Source: Selaginella moellendorffii
Taxonomy: Eukaryota > Streptophyta > Lycopodiopsida > Selaginellales > Selaginellaceae
Assembly (NCBI RefSeq): GCF_000143415.4
Contig: NW_003314323.1
Coordinates: 996,499-1,060,498 of the forward strand
Length of the DNA: 64,000 nt
Direction: 5' to 3'
The position numbers were made by a program, and so were the translations under genes. The notes under the pieces are model-generated. The model did no database searches. It was given only the letters and a program-made list of their open reading frames with translations, and had not been told where the DNA came from. The first letter of the stretch is position 1; each line of letters starts with the position of its first letter. Positions 11,659 through 22,379 of the stretch are shown piece by piece.

Positions 11659-14600
11659 TCAGGCCTCCTTTGATTCAGATTCGGATTGTTCACCTTGAAA
11701 TAAAATACATTAGAAACTTAGTAAAGGAATATTAATGAATCTCACCTTGAACCCGGGTTATGAATGCTCTTGCTGCATCTCTTGCATGGTCTGGCAAGGT
11801 GATGGTGGCACTCTGCTTCCGCATCCAACCATGCACAACATTATCCACCGATATGCTCATGCTGGGATCCCTTGGATTCAGCACCCATCTCTTTTCTAGG
11901 CAATCCTTCGTATATCCGGAACTTGGCTTGAACCACTCCACAGTTACATTGAAGGAGTTAGTTTCCACGTCCTCCTCTGCATCAGTGATGTAGCGCCCCA
12001 CCCATATCATTTGTTTTTTATTACTGGGTCTGACAAGCATGACCATTCCTTTGCAGACCTGTACTGGATTGAATGCTGAATCCGGCTTCTTGTTCCTCGG
12101 CCCACAATAGTGATCCTCAACATCGTTATCTGTCACTGCATTTCCAGACGACATTATTCCGCTACTATCTGGTGCTCTGGGTTCTGGCCAAAAGGACTCT
12201 TCCAATTCTTCATATACAACCGGCCCATTTTGGATAGCAGATATAATCTTCTCCCAGTATTCGAGCAAAGGCTTGCACCTCTGAAAATAGGATTCTCCAC
12301 CAAACACCAACCCCCTCTTCCAGAAGGCAATATGCTGTCTAATCCCGGCCACTATACTTTCCTGGTCTTTGAGTCCATCCGGGTGCATCGGCCGTGGGGA
12401 ACCCTAAGGAATCATAGGTTCCCCAGTTATGGGATCTCTCTTGAAGAGTTCAATGCCGTCCACTGGCAGCCACACTGTGTCCCATTCTCTCATCTTGTAC
12501 CTCATCACTGGAGCACCGTCACACATGCTGAAATGAAACTGAAGAGGCTTGGAGTGGCCAATCAGCGTTTCGGATCCGTCCCTGATGTAGCCTCTTACAA
12601 ACCCCTTAAAGTCTGGAACCTCTGTCAGAAGTGCAGCTTCAACAGTGCCTTTGATGCAATTTTGGAATTCATTGTAGAGTTGTGGGAGGGTGAGGACATT
12701 GGATCGCCGGAGGGACTCTGCCAGGTGACTGAACATGGCATCGACGTCTTCATGAGTGTGCCCAACCATGAGAAAGCCAAGTGTAACCGTTTCAAATATG
12801 CCTTTGGCAACAAGCATCGCCAAGTACGCGAAGACGTACATGTTTTTGTTCTCACTGCCAGCATTGTCTGTTTGGAGCAGAAGATGGGGTGGAAGGCCAC
12901 ATCGGCCGCAAGAACTTCCTTGAGATTCTGCTTCGTTTGGATGAGGCTGTGCATTCACCGGGCGACCAGCCTCGTCGGAATGGCATGAGGCCTCACGTGA
13001 TAACCCTACAATCTGACGGCCAACATATTCACTGGGATGGCATGGGGCCCCACGCGATACTGCAAGCCTTTGCTCCTCCTCCAGCTGAACCCTGTATGGG
13101 GTTCGATCGACAAGGGCCTTATGCAAGGGTTGGCCGTTCAGCTCAGTCTGCGCACTTTGCAGAGACCTTAAGTGTTTTGCTAGGGACGCAATCATCATGT
13201 TTGCACCCCCGCCACTCCATAGAGGTACAAAGAAGTTCCAATAGTTCTGGGCACCATGCCCATGAGCGATTATGCCAAACAGAGACACAGGCAGCTGCAT
13301 GGATAAAGAGATTGCCTTGGGGGCAGGATTGAGTCGAGGTAAGCACGTCTTTTTCTGGTCCATTTTGTCGTGGATGATGCAGAGGTAAGAGTCAGGTCTC
13401 TCCATGGAGAGAATCCTGTTATGATAATATGCAGTCCTGCAGCTTCTCTGCTCGATGTTGTGGTCGAGCCGCCTTCTAACCAACGTCTCTCGCTCTTGAG
13501 CGCTGCAAGAGTTCTTCGACAAAGCCATTTTGATAGCAGTGCACTCGTCACACTTTGAAAAGCTGGAGTACTTTCCTATACTCACATCCCTGAACCTGTT
13601 GCTCCACAATCTACTAAATCTAGATTGGCTCAACTTCCTGTAGCCATTACTCTGGAGTTCCCGATTCACATCTTCCAATATGGCCCCCTTGGTATACATG
13701 GAAGGGAGAACTCGTTGGGTGTCTCGTGTTCCATCTTCCAAGAGGCGGGTTTTATGTGGTTGCTGCTCGCTACATATCTCGACAAACCTCTTGAAGATTG
13801 CCTCTCCATATACAACATGACCCCTGGTTTTGTGCGTACCGTCGTTCCCATGGACTGCCTGTTGAACCCTTTGTTCCTCGAACTCAGTTTTGATTCTGTA
13901 GAATGTGGTTCGAGGGACTCCATAAATGATTCTCCATGCCTTCATGCAGACCAAACCCCTCTGGAAGACCATGCCCCCCACCTGATGTTCTGAAGCATCA
14001 ACAGATGACCGTAATGCCTCATACACAAAATTGCGAGCTGCCTTCCAGGACAATGTCTTGTATCTTGCTCTCTCCTCTTCAATAGCATCCCAATCAGCAT
14101 GTTGACAGCACCTCCTCTTGCAACAAGCAACTGTCGAGACCATTCGAACCTCCATCGCCATTTTCTGCCTTTTCGGTTCGTTGCTCAGATCCCTTTGGCT
14201 GCGCTTTAGGAAGGTGTACTTTCTTTTCCCATGAAGAGATGTTCTGTCATCAGTTGTAGTGGTGTTTGATTGTGAATCCTTCACATTCTCAAACACTAAG
14301 TGCCTCAATTTCCACCGCACAATGCTTCCAATAGTTAGACTGTTTTCTTCTGTGTCAACAACCTCTAAAATCACAACTCCAATATCATCCCAGCCCAATT
14401 CTTGATTAGCAACCGAATCTCTTGGATCGACAACTGTGGCTAAGCCCTCAGCTACCACCTCCCCCTCGGGGTTGTTTAGAAACACGTTCGCCTGAATCCA
14501 TGTAGCACGGTTCTTAAGATCCACGGAGGGAACATGCGTCGCACTTGCGCTGTCCCCAACATCTGCTTTCTTCTGAAGATTTTTCAAGGCAACAACAACA

Positions 14601-14800
14601 TTTACCCCGACGACCATCTCTCCTCGTTCAATAGCGACCACATTCCCATCGAAGACAGTCTCTACTGATACAGCAGCATTGCCTTCCCCAAGCCTTTGAC
14701 AGTGTATAACAAAGTTCCGATCCATAGACACAAGGGTCCCTTTTGCAACTCTCTTCCCACCATTCAAAATGTAAACCTTTTCCCCAACCCTGAAGGCCAT
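11659..14800 (-). CDS. Gene 1 of element B: DDE-type transposase-like protein with one in-frame TAG
   Basis: The exons are 14800-11746 and 11693-11659 with a 52-nt GT..AG intron, 1030 codons in one frame. A single TAG at 12404-12406 separates 798 codons from the C-terminal 231; the same TAG is in element A. Residues 1-190 hold two DUF8039-like segments, known from plant transposon proteins. Next come a Lys/Arg-rich stretch and a helical region (VPRTTFYRIKTEF). The core has IIHDKMDQ (about residue 480), TDNAGSENKN (about 660) and VGHTHEDVDAMF (about 695), resembling DUF7869 and giving plausible DDE acidic positions. The segment after the TAG (VCKGMVMLVRP onward) resembles a small beta-rich reader domain. 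Expected role: cutting and joining the element ends. Start chosen at the first ATG, just after a TTTCAG acceptor-like site. Confidence 0.65.
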
Positions 14801-14885
14801 TCTGAAAGTGCAGAAAAGAAGTTAAGACCGTACAAAAAATGATTGGAGAATGGCCTAAATCATAACATACCAAACAACCTCAATA

Positions 14886-15075
14886 GCATGAGGCCACATG
14901 CCATTATTCAAACATGCTATTGACACCCACGTGAAATTTTGCATTCACAAAATTGGCATGAGGCCTCATGCCATCTTGATATACACACAGCTGCAGGCAA
15001 GTAAAAACATACATGACAATATGCTAGCCATGAAATTGCAAGGGCCCAAGATGGCATGTGGCCTCATGCCATTTC
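14886..15075. repeat. Palindrome cluster before gene 1 (element B)
   Basis: Mirror of 1207-1396, with three copies near 14886, 14953 and 15050. Weaker copies lie near 15670 and 15742. Confidence 0.8.
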
Positions 15076-15679
15076 TAAATGTGGTCTTAAGCCATTCCAT
15101 GGTGAACATACCAGGAAGCACAAGTGCCGAATATCAAGAGGAAGCGATAGCCACACCAAAGACAGTGCCGCTCGCAACACCGCAACTACTCGTAGCGCCG
15201 CTCGCAACACCGCAACTGCTCGTAGCGCCGCTCGCACAAACTGCCACTCGCATAAACTGCCGCTCGCAATAGCGCTCGCAATGCCGCAACCGCTCGTAGA
15301 CGCATAAACCACAGCTCACAATGCCGCTTACACAAGCAGCGCTCACTGCGCTCAGCGGAACCAAGAACACGGCGCACAAAAATGATAGACCTAAGAATGA
15401 GTTCGAGAATTCAAAAATAACACACGCTTGAATGTCACATCAAATCCTCTGACAAACCAGATCTTATGACTCCTCTGACAAATTTCAAACTGAGTAGCTT
15501 CTAGACTTTGCTGTCGGAGGTTGAACTTTGTCACATCATGTCCTTGCCTCGATCCAGCTGTGCCATGTCAGTGATTCGAACTTTGCCATGCCATGTCAGC
15601 GATCCGCGCCAAGATTATTCGCCATGTAAAGGAATAATTATGCTCTGTGTGTACGTCCATTTATGGCAATATAAGGCCA

Positions 15680-17010
15680 CACGCCATTCAAAGAATAATG
15701 CTAGTCGAGCATTTTTTGGTGCATTTTTGGGTTCAAAATTGCATGAGCCCACACGCTATAAAGTTTACCTGTACCAAAATAGAAATAGCTTTATTTACTT
15801 GGGAATTTAAGTGGTTGAGGCATTTTTAAACTTACAAACACATGCCCTACTTACATTCCTTTGGTTGCTTAAAATTCAAAAATATTATAAACCTTTCTTT
15901 TTGCATTTTCAATGTTTTCAATTATGGTTTTTGATTTTCGCAGGACCAGCCTAGTAATCTATTTGCATCCCGTCATGTTTATAGCTAGCTTTCGTTTGTC
16001 CCTTTCGCTAGCCTGAGATACATCTGCTCGGCATCTGCCTCTTACAGCATTTGCCCAGAAAGGGCATCTTTCTTCACGCAGCATTTGCCACATGTTTAGG
16101 GTTTAGGGTTTAGGGTTTAGCAATTCAGTAGCTTGATAAACATGCAAATACAGAACTTGATGCAAAATCCTTTGATATGTCACAATGCCTTTAGGACCAT
16201 AAACACATTTCAATAGAGAGGGTCCTTTCATTTCATAGCTCTTTACGTAGATCTTGGTGAAACCAGAGTTAATGAAGTTAGTTTCTTGTGATCTCGCATC
16301 TGATTGTGATGTCCCTTTGCAGTGTCGATGGAAAGGTCAATGCACACCAAACTGTAAAATCTTGGAGCAAAATAACGGTCGGATCTATAGCAAATGCCCC
16401 TGAAACATTGTAAGGCTCGTGTGGTCTCATGTGGTGTCCGATCGAGATGCTTCTTTGCAGGGTCATCAAGAAAGACATTGTATACCATTCTGTAAAATCT
16501 AGTTGCGATCTAACGGTTGGATCTCCAGAAAACTCAAAAAAATCTCGCGCATGTCAGAATATCCTAGGAATATACTCCTATGTGCCCCTGAAAATGGCAT
16601 GCGGCCCCACGCCATTCAAGAGATAACGCTAGATGACGCCGAGAATTTTTTGGTGCATTTTTTGGGTTCAAAATTGCATGAGCCCACACGCTATAAAGTT
16701 TATCTTTCCCAAATAGAGAAAAGTTTATCTGTGTCATGTGAGGTAGTTACAGTCCTTTGTGCTCGGCATCTGCCTCTTGCAGCATTTGCACTGAAAGGGA
16801 ATTTTTCTCCATTCAGCATTTGGCCCTCAAAATGGCATGCGCCCACACGCCATTCAAGGAATAACGCCACAGGACGCCTGGATTTTTGGGTTTAAAATGT
16901 TTAGGGTTTTTTGGGTTTTTTCAAAATATTTTGGGTCCAACGTTTTTTGGGTTTCTTTGGTTCAAAATTGCATGAGCCCACACGCTATAATATTGATTTG
17001 AGAGAAAAAT
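15680..17010 (+). repeat. Three diverged copies of a ~150-300 bp module between the two genes
   Basis: A module containing TTTTTTGGTGCATTTTTGGG, then TTCAAAATTGCATGAGCCCA and CACGCTATAAAGTTTA, occurs near 15690-15780, 16620-16710 and 16855-16995. A second sub-module (CTCGGCATCTGCCTCTTACA) recurs near 16028 and 16760. A third (CCGTTATTTTGC / CCGTTAGATCGC with a CTGCAAAG neighbour) recurs near 16250-16390 and 16430-16520. Element palindromes lie at 16594-16615 and 16832-16853. This is probably the regulatory centre between the divergent genes. Confidence 0.6.
16095..16120 (+). repeat. Interstitial telomere-like TTTAGGG tract
   Basis: Three complete TTTAGGG units plus TTTAG, inside about 100 bp present in element B but absent from the matching place in element A. 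TTTAGGG is the usual plant telomere unit. Confidence 0.85.
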
Positions 17011-17337
17011 AGAAACAGATAGAATTTCTTTATTTAGCTGAACATCTGCCATTTTTGGAAATACAAGATGCTTTGGAATATCCAATCATGCATGGTATAA
17101 ATATAGCGAGGGTATTAAATGATATCCCAATCATGATCTTTCTTTTGGATTTCGCGTGCATGCAGTCCGAGGAATGATGACGTTGCGGATTTCTTTTGGA
17201 TTTTGCGTGCTTGCATGCGCACGGCAATCCAGAAATTAATGGTGGCGCCCAAGTCCGAGGAATGATGACGTGGCGGGATTACCAACCGTTGTGACATTTC
17301 GTGCGTGTGAGGTTAGATTTTGCATTTTGCTTCGTAC

Positions 17338-17600
17338 TCGCGCTCTCACACTCGCGCTCGCGCTCGCATCACACTCGCGCTCGCGCTCGCGCTCGCATCA
17401 CACTCGCGCTCGCGCTCGCGCTCGCATCACACTCGCGCTCGCGCTCGCATCACACTCGCGCTCGCGCTCGCATCACACTCGCGCTCCCGCTCGCATCGCG
17501 CTCCCACTCGCGATCACGCTCACTTCTCTACAGGTTTCTCGTGTGCATCGGCGTCCACTCGCGCTTGCATCACACTCGCGCTCGCATCGCACTCGTGTGC
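17338..17600 (+). repeat. CTCGCGCTCGCATCACA tandem repeat upstream of gene 2
   Basis: About seven degenerate units of CACTCGCGCTCGCGCTCGCAT, then diverged copies up to about 17600. Several overlapping Arg/Ser/His-rich ORFs are shadows of it. It lies where the gene 2 promoter or 5' UTR should be. Confidence 0.85.
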
Positions 17601-17824
17601 ATCGGCGTCCACTTCAAGACACACCCAGTTTGTAACTTCGCCGCCAACTCCGCCGCCCACTCCGCCACCCACACGCAGCCCACTTGGCGTCCCGGGAGAT
17701 TTCAGCGCCACTCTCCAACTGTAAGTGGCAGAGTAGCCTTGCTGCTACGATCCGCTGCACACACAGTGCACATTCGCCAGCGAGTCCGGCCTCGATTGTC
17801 ACGGCCTCCATTCGGCTTCAAATG

Positions 17825-18063
17825 GTAAGTCTTTTAGGCCAAGTAGAAAATGGCATGAGGCCACATGCCATTCAGTAGCAACATTGGCATGCACCGATTG
17901 GGCTCTCGAGTGCAGTCCGGTTACAGATGGCGTGTAGCCTCATGCCATCTTAGGATGCAGCCTCAAGACATCTGATGCAGTGGTGAATGGCGTGTGGCCT
18001 CATATTATTTCCAGCTGCTAGCTTTTCATCTGTCAGCTCTAATTGTTGTGCATTTCTGAACAG
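17825..18063 (+). other. Gene 2 intron 1 with three palindromes
   Basis: It begins GTAAGT directly after the ATG and ends AACAG. It contains palindromes at 17850-17871, 17927-17948 and 17987-18008 (the last with a decayed right arm). At 239 nt it is about five times longer than the other introns of this gene. Confidence 0.7.
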
Positions 18064-19242
18064 GCGAGGAATTGCGTTCTTCTTCCAGCCACTGTCAATG
18101 TGGATGCAGAGAAGGGGGAGGAGCTCACCAGTTGGACTTTCGGGATGGAAGGCGAGGATCTGATGCTGTACAACACAGATGGTGGGAGAAAAGAATGCAT
18201 GGAGATCCTCATCCAAGTGACAGACACTCCATGCAGTTCCATGCAAGAATATGGACTGGCACTTGTGGTAGAGACAACATCCGCCTTCAAGATCCACCTT
18301 GCACATCCTAGCGGCTTCCCGGAGGGGGGCAGCGGCTATGAGGAATTCCTAGAGGGAGCTAGGGAGAGGTTGTCCAGGAGGCCCACAATTTCAAAGACGC
18401 TGCGGGTCTATGAAGATCACATGGAATCCACGGACCTCACCTACGGCGATGTTCAAAAACTATATTCCAACATTGAGCCGTTGAGAGTGCCTCCAGTTCG
18501 CGAAGCGAAGGGGAAGGGGGTCGATCTGGAAACTACCCCGAAGCTGAAAAGGGTGGTCAAGCTCAAGCCGACGTCCGACTCTGCTGCTCCAAAAAAGAAG
18601 CTACTCGGTGATGCCATTGCCTCGGGTTCGAACACTACACCCACCAAAAAGAAGAGCCGCAAAGAGTAGAAAGAGCAAGAAGAGGCAGCAAAAATCGTCG
18701 CAGATAATAGTACTTGTTACTATTTCAACAAAGTATATACAATCGACGTGAGCCGTATCGACATCCAAAGCAAATACAACCACAAGCTAGTATCTGATGA
18801 GTGGGTGGAGAAACTGAAGCAGAAGATGCTGGCAAGTCTAGTAACACCCGACATCGCAGACGTGATCCCCTACTACCAAACAATGAATGGCGAGACGAGG
18901 TTTCCAAACTTGATCAATAGGAAGGTGTTGGACGATCAGAACATCCGGTTCTATGCCGTCTCCGGGCAGCATTCTAGCTTGGCGATGCAAGAGATAGTTC
19001 TGGATATTATGGTGGGCGAGGAGGTGAAGAAAGTCTTCAAGACAAGAGTTGTCCGCCTGATAAAAGGCAACTCGCCCCTCCGATCTATCATATCCATCTC
19101 CCACGTGCAGAATGTCAAGCAAGAAACGTGCTACAAATCGGGTCTGCACGAGACATTGGCACGAACACGGAAGCTCTGGGTTCAACTGAAGAAGCCACAA
19201 AAACCAGGACAAGGACGTGCACTAGCAACTAGCGCCTGGCAG

Positions 19243-19296
19243 GTAAGCCTCGTTGCATGTGGCATAGCATGTGGCCTCACGCCATTTCCATTGCAG
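19243..19296 (+). other. Gene 2 intron built around a palindrome (54 nt)
   Basis: GTAAGC donor and CATTGCAG acceptor, with the palindrome at 19264-19285. The intron is little more than splice sites plus palindrome. Confidence 0.75.
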
Positions 19297-20730
19297 GAAT
19301 TCTTGAGTCTTCTCTCGAAAACACTGGGGGTCAATGACACACTCAACATCCATAACATTCTACTCGCGACAACAGTTGTTTTTGACAAATGGGTAGATGT
19401 GCTGAGGAGGTACCATGACGGGGAGTTGCTAAACTCAATGGGTGTGGAGGACGGCCGGAAGCCCAATGATTTGAAGCTCAACGCCTTGTGTTTCTCGCGG
19501 TCTCTAGACGACGACGACCTTCTGATAGTGGCTAATGCTCTTCTACGTGGTGAGGTAATCTTCAACAAGACCAAAATGACTCCCGGCCATATTGTGACAT
19601 ACGAGGACTTGTGCACGACTCTGAGAGCTCGTGCGCTATTGAAGGATTGGATCTTCGAGCAAGTGGCCGTGGAGAGGGTGAGCATCGACACCACGCAAGA
19701 GATGATGGAAGAGCTGGACTTGTCAAATGAAGACATCGACGAGTACGTGAAGGGGGCCCCCAAGTTCATCGATCTGCTGCGGGATGCCACGAAAAGTAAA
19801 GCTGAGAAGTTGGATTAGTATCCAAATTTCATTAAGAGGGATGTCGACCGCCGGCTTCAGAAACAACTCGACCCCGCAGCAGAGGCCTATCGAGAACCTT
19901 ACCGGGTATACGTGAATTCGGATGAGGATCAAAGGTGGAGGAGCATCGTTTCCTGCGGAGATGAGTAGGTCAAGAGCATCTTTTGTGTGATGGACTTCAC
20001 AAACGAAGAGATCACTCATGCAGACGAAGTCAGCTCCATCATTGACTTAATGGTGGGACTTGCGGAGGTGGAATCTTTAGTTCACTATATGATCTACGAC
20101 TCCGAATCCTATCACAAGTTCTGGAAGGCCTTGAACGAGGTGAAGGCTCGGTTGAAAGGCAAGGAGATGCGAGAGATCCATGGGATAATGGCTAAGAAGA
20201 AGATACTGACGAATGTCCGCATCTTCACACTCGCCCTTGTTATTGGTCCTGCAACAGAGTGGGACTGGAGTGACTTCCCAGCTTCGTTCGACAAGCCCGA
20301 TCGAATTGATCTGAGGGAGGTCAATTTACCCGTGCCTGAGGAACTGAAGACGGCTATGGAGCTTTCGAATCCAAAGAAAGCTCCAGGTGCAGCATGGGAA
20401 ATGCTCAGCTGAGTCTTCAACGCAATAGCGGGTGACACCAAGGGCAAATGCGTTGTCGAGTACAACTGCGGCGGACTATTCTTTCGAGCCGCACTACTCA
20501 AGGGTGTCCCGTGTGTTGCGGTGACAAACTCCATTGAAGAGGTGACTTCAATGGAGCATATAATTACAGTTGCCAAAGAAAAACAGTATCTTCTCTGCGA
20601 ACCTGGTGAGTACGCACTTTAAGTTTAAATATTATCTCACAAGCTCTGTATGCAGGAGCGTGGCCACCCCCAGATGCTGAAACGGCGTTAACAGCTACTG
20701 ATGTTAGGCCGAGCTCACAACCTGCACAAG

Positions 20731-20786
20731 GTAAGGTCACGTGAGGCCTCACGCCATTTTGATTATAGATTGTTGTGAATATTCAG
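20731..20786 (+). other. Gene 2 intron built around a palindrome (56 nt)
   Basis: GTAAGG donor, palindrome at 20736-20757 almost touching the donor, ATTCAG acceptor. Frame is kept across it (AQ-D-TRTKK). Confidence 0.7.
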
Positions 20787-20858
20787 ACACGAGGACTAAA
20801 AAGCGCACTGGTGGCGCGTCGAAGAAGGACAAACAAACAAGCAATAGGAAAAAAGGAG

Positions 20859-20907
20859 GTACAAATTATATTTGCAATGGCGTGTGGTCTCATGCCATTC
20901 CTTGCAG
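20859..20907 (+). other. Gene 2 intron built around a palindrome (49 nt)
   Basis: GTACAA donor, palindrome at 20877-20898, then CCTTGCAG. The palindrome ends five bases before the acceptor hexamer. Confidence 0.7.
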
Positions 20908-21051
20908 GAGACACTTCTTCAAAGGCAAAACAGGCAAGCACCAGCCAAGCTCAAACTGACAGTGGTCATAAAAAGCGAAAGCACATTGGACAGTCGTCAG
21001 GATCAGAGGCGTTTGATTCGAAAAGGAAGAAGGGCAACGAAAAGATGATAG

Positions 21052-21098
21052 GTAATGCCTCGCGGTTATGGCGTGTGTGCTCATGCCATTCATTGCAG
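21052..21098 (+). other. Gene 2 intron built around a palindrome (47 nt)
   Basis: GTAATG donor, palindrome at 21068-21089, CATTGCAG acceptor. Same layout as the intron at 20859-20907. Confidence 0.7.
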
Positions 21099-22282
21099 AT
21101 CAAGGGCTGAGTGAAAGGAGCCAGTCACCACCTCCTGACTCAGATTCCTATGGCGGACTCCCCTTCCCCAATCTCAATGGAGAGGTACAATGGATGAGGG
21201 ATGCTTTTCAAGTCAGGGCCACGTTTTTCTCATCTCGTCGTTTTCGAAGGGTGCAAGAACGTGCAGAAACCATGTTAAGACAGTCGGGTGAGGATACGGT
21301 CCTAGGTCAAGTACTGAAATAGGCTATGGATGTCTTGTATTTTGAGATGGAGACTCGGCCAGATGATTTTCCCAAGATGGTCCTTGAAAAACAAGCCATC
21401 CAGCCTGAGCAGCCTATGGAAGAAATGCAGGAGGGGGATGAGGAGCCAGAGAAAGATAATGAGCAGGAAGAGCAGAAGGACGAAGAGGAGGACAAAGAGG
21501 AGGAGGACGAAGAAGAGGAGGACGAAGAGGACTTGGATGGTCCTCACAATGGTGACGATCACAATAACGACGATGACGATGATGACGACGATGGCCAGCC
21601 TGAGGTGGCCAAAGAGCAGCGGAGGAAGGTCATACAAGACAAACCATCAGGTAAATAATAGTACATCCATTCCTAACCTTTTACCATTTCTAACATTGTC
21701 CATGTAGGTCGCAGAAGAAATGGTAAGTAGAGATTATTCAGTTGAATTAAGATACAAACTCTAGCCTTTAGTGTCGAGGAAGGATAGTGCCAAGCAAGGG
21801 TCGAAACGTATGTCCAATCCTTCAGAATCAGCAGTGCGCCCAATAGCAGTTGATGGTAAATACAGTATAGTCGATTCAATGTGCTAATGAGTTTGTTTTT
21901 AGTAGCCAGTAGGGAGGATACCATCTCAATCGAAGGGAGATATTTGGACATGCATATGGATCCGCTAGTGGACTCTACTTGCCTGCAAGAGTCATCAGAG
22001 CTGGTGGAGGCTACTATCCATATCAACGCCAAGCAAGCTGACCAGGCTCCACTTGATGCTGCCCATACCACTAAGTCAATCTTGTCCACGTATCCAACTG
22101 ACGGTGACCAGGCGCCATTGGACCCGCATAAGGCCGCCCCAGCCGCCGAGCCGGTCGTATCCTCATTTCCAACGGACTCAACGTGTGCCCAATCGTCTGA
22201 CTACGCGCCGTTGGAACCTCCCTACACCGCCCCTGCTGCCTATTCGGTCATGTCCACTTTGCCAACGGAGGCACCAGCTGAA

Positions 22283-22379
22283 ATGGCGTGTGATCACACG
22301 CCATCGGAACCACCCCATGCCACTGTTGAGCCAGTTGTACCAGAGTCTACAGCTGAAATGGCATGTGCCCACATGCCAT
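22283..22379. repeat. Two palindromes in exon 10 of gene 2
   Basis: Palindromes at 22283-22304 and 22358-22379 are translated as AEMACDHTPSE and AEMACAHMPSD. They end a run of about 27-residue Pro/Ala/Thr repeats containing APLDP/APLEP and STLPT/SSFPT boxes. Confidence 0.8.

Noticed and set aside
1-16383. Treating the 5.7-kb inverted arms as the terminal repeats of one foldback element
   Set aside because: Each arm ends inward in the 21-bp repeat and the right arm continues to a matching end at 23839, so these are two element copies head to head.
17338-17530. Regular repeat spacing resembling a CRISPR array
   Set aside because: Units are contiguous and CG-rich with no unique spacers, in plant nuclear DNA.
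17270-17828. Long Arg/Ser/His-rich ORFs in three frames at once
   Set aside because: They are shadows of the CTCGCG tandem repeat; no frame has other support.
18667-21322. Genetic code change with TAG read as Gln within the element
   Set aside because: Two TGA stops also occur, and two stops have sense codons in the sister copy at the same site; C-to-T decay explains all of them more simply.
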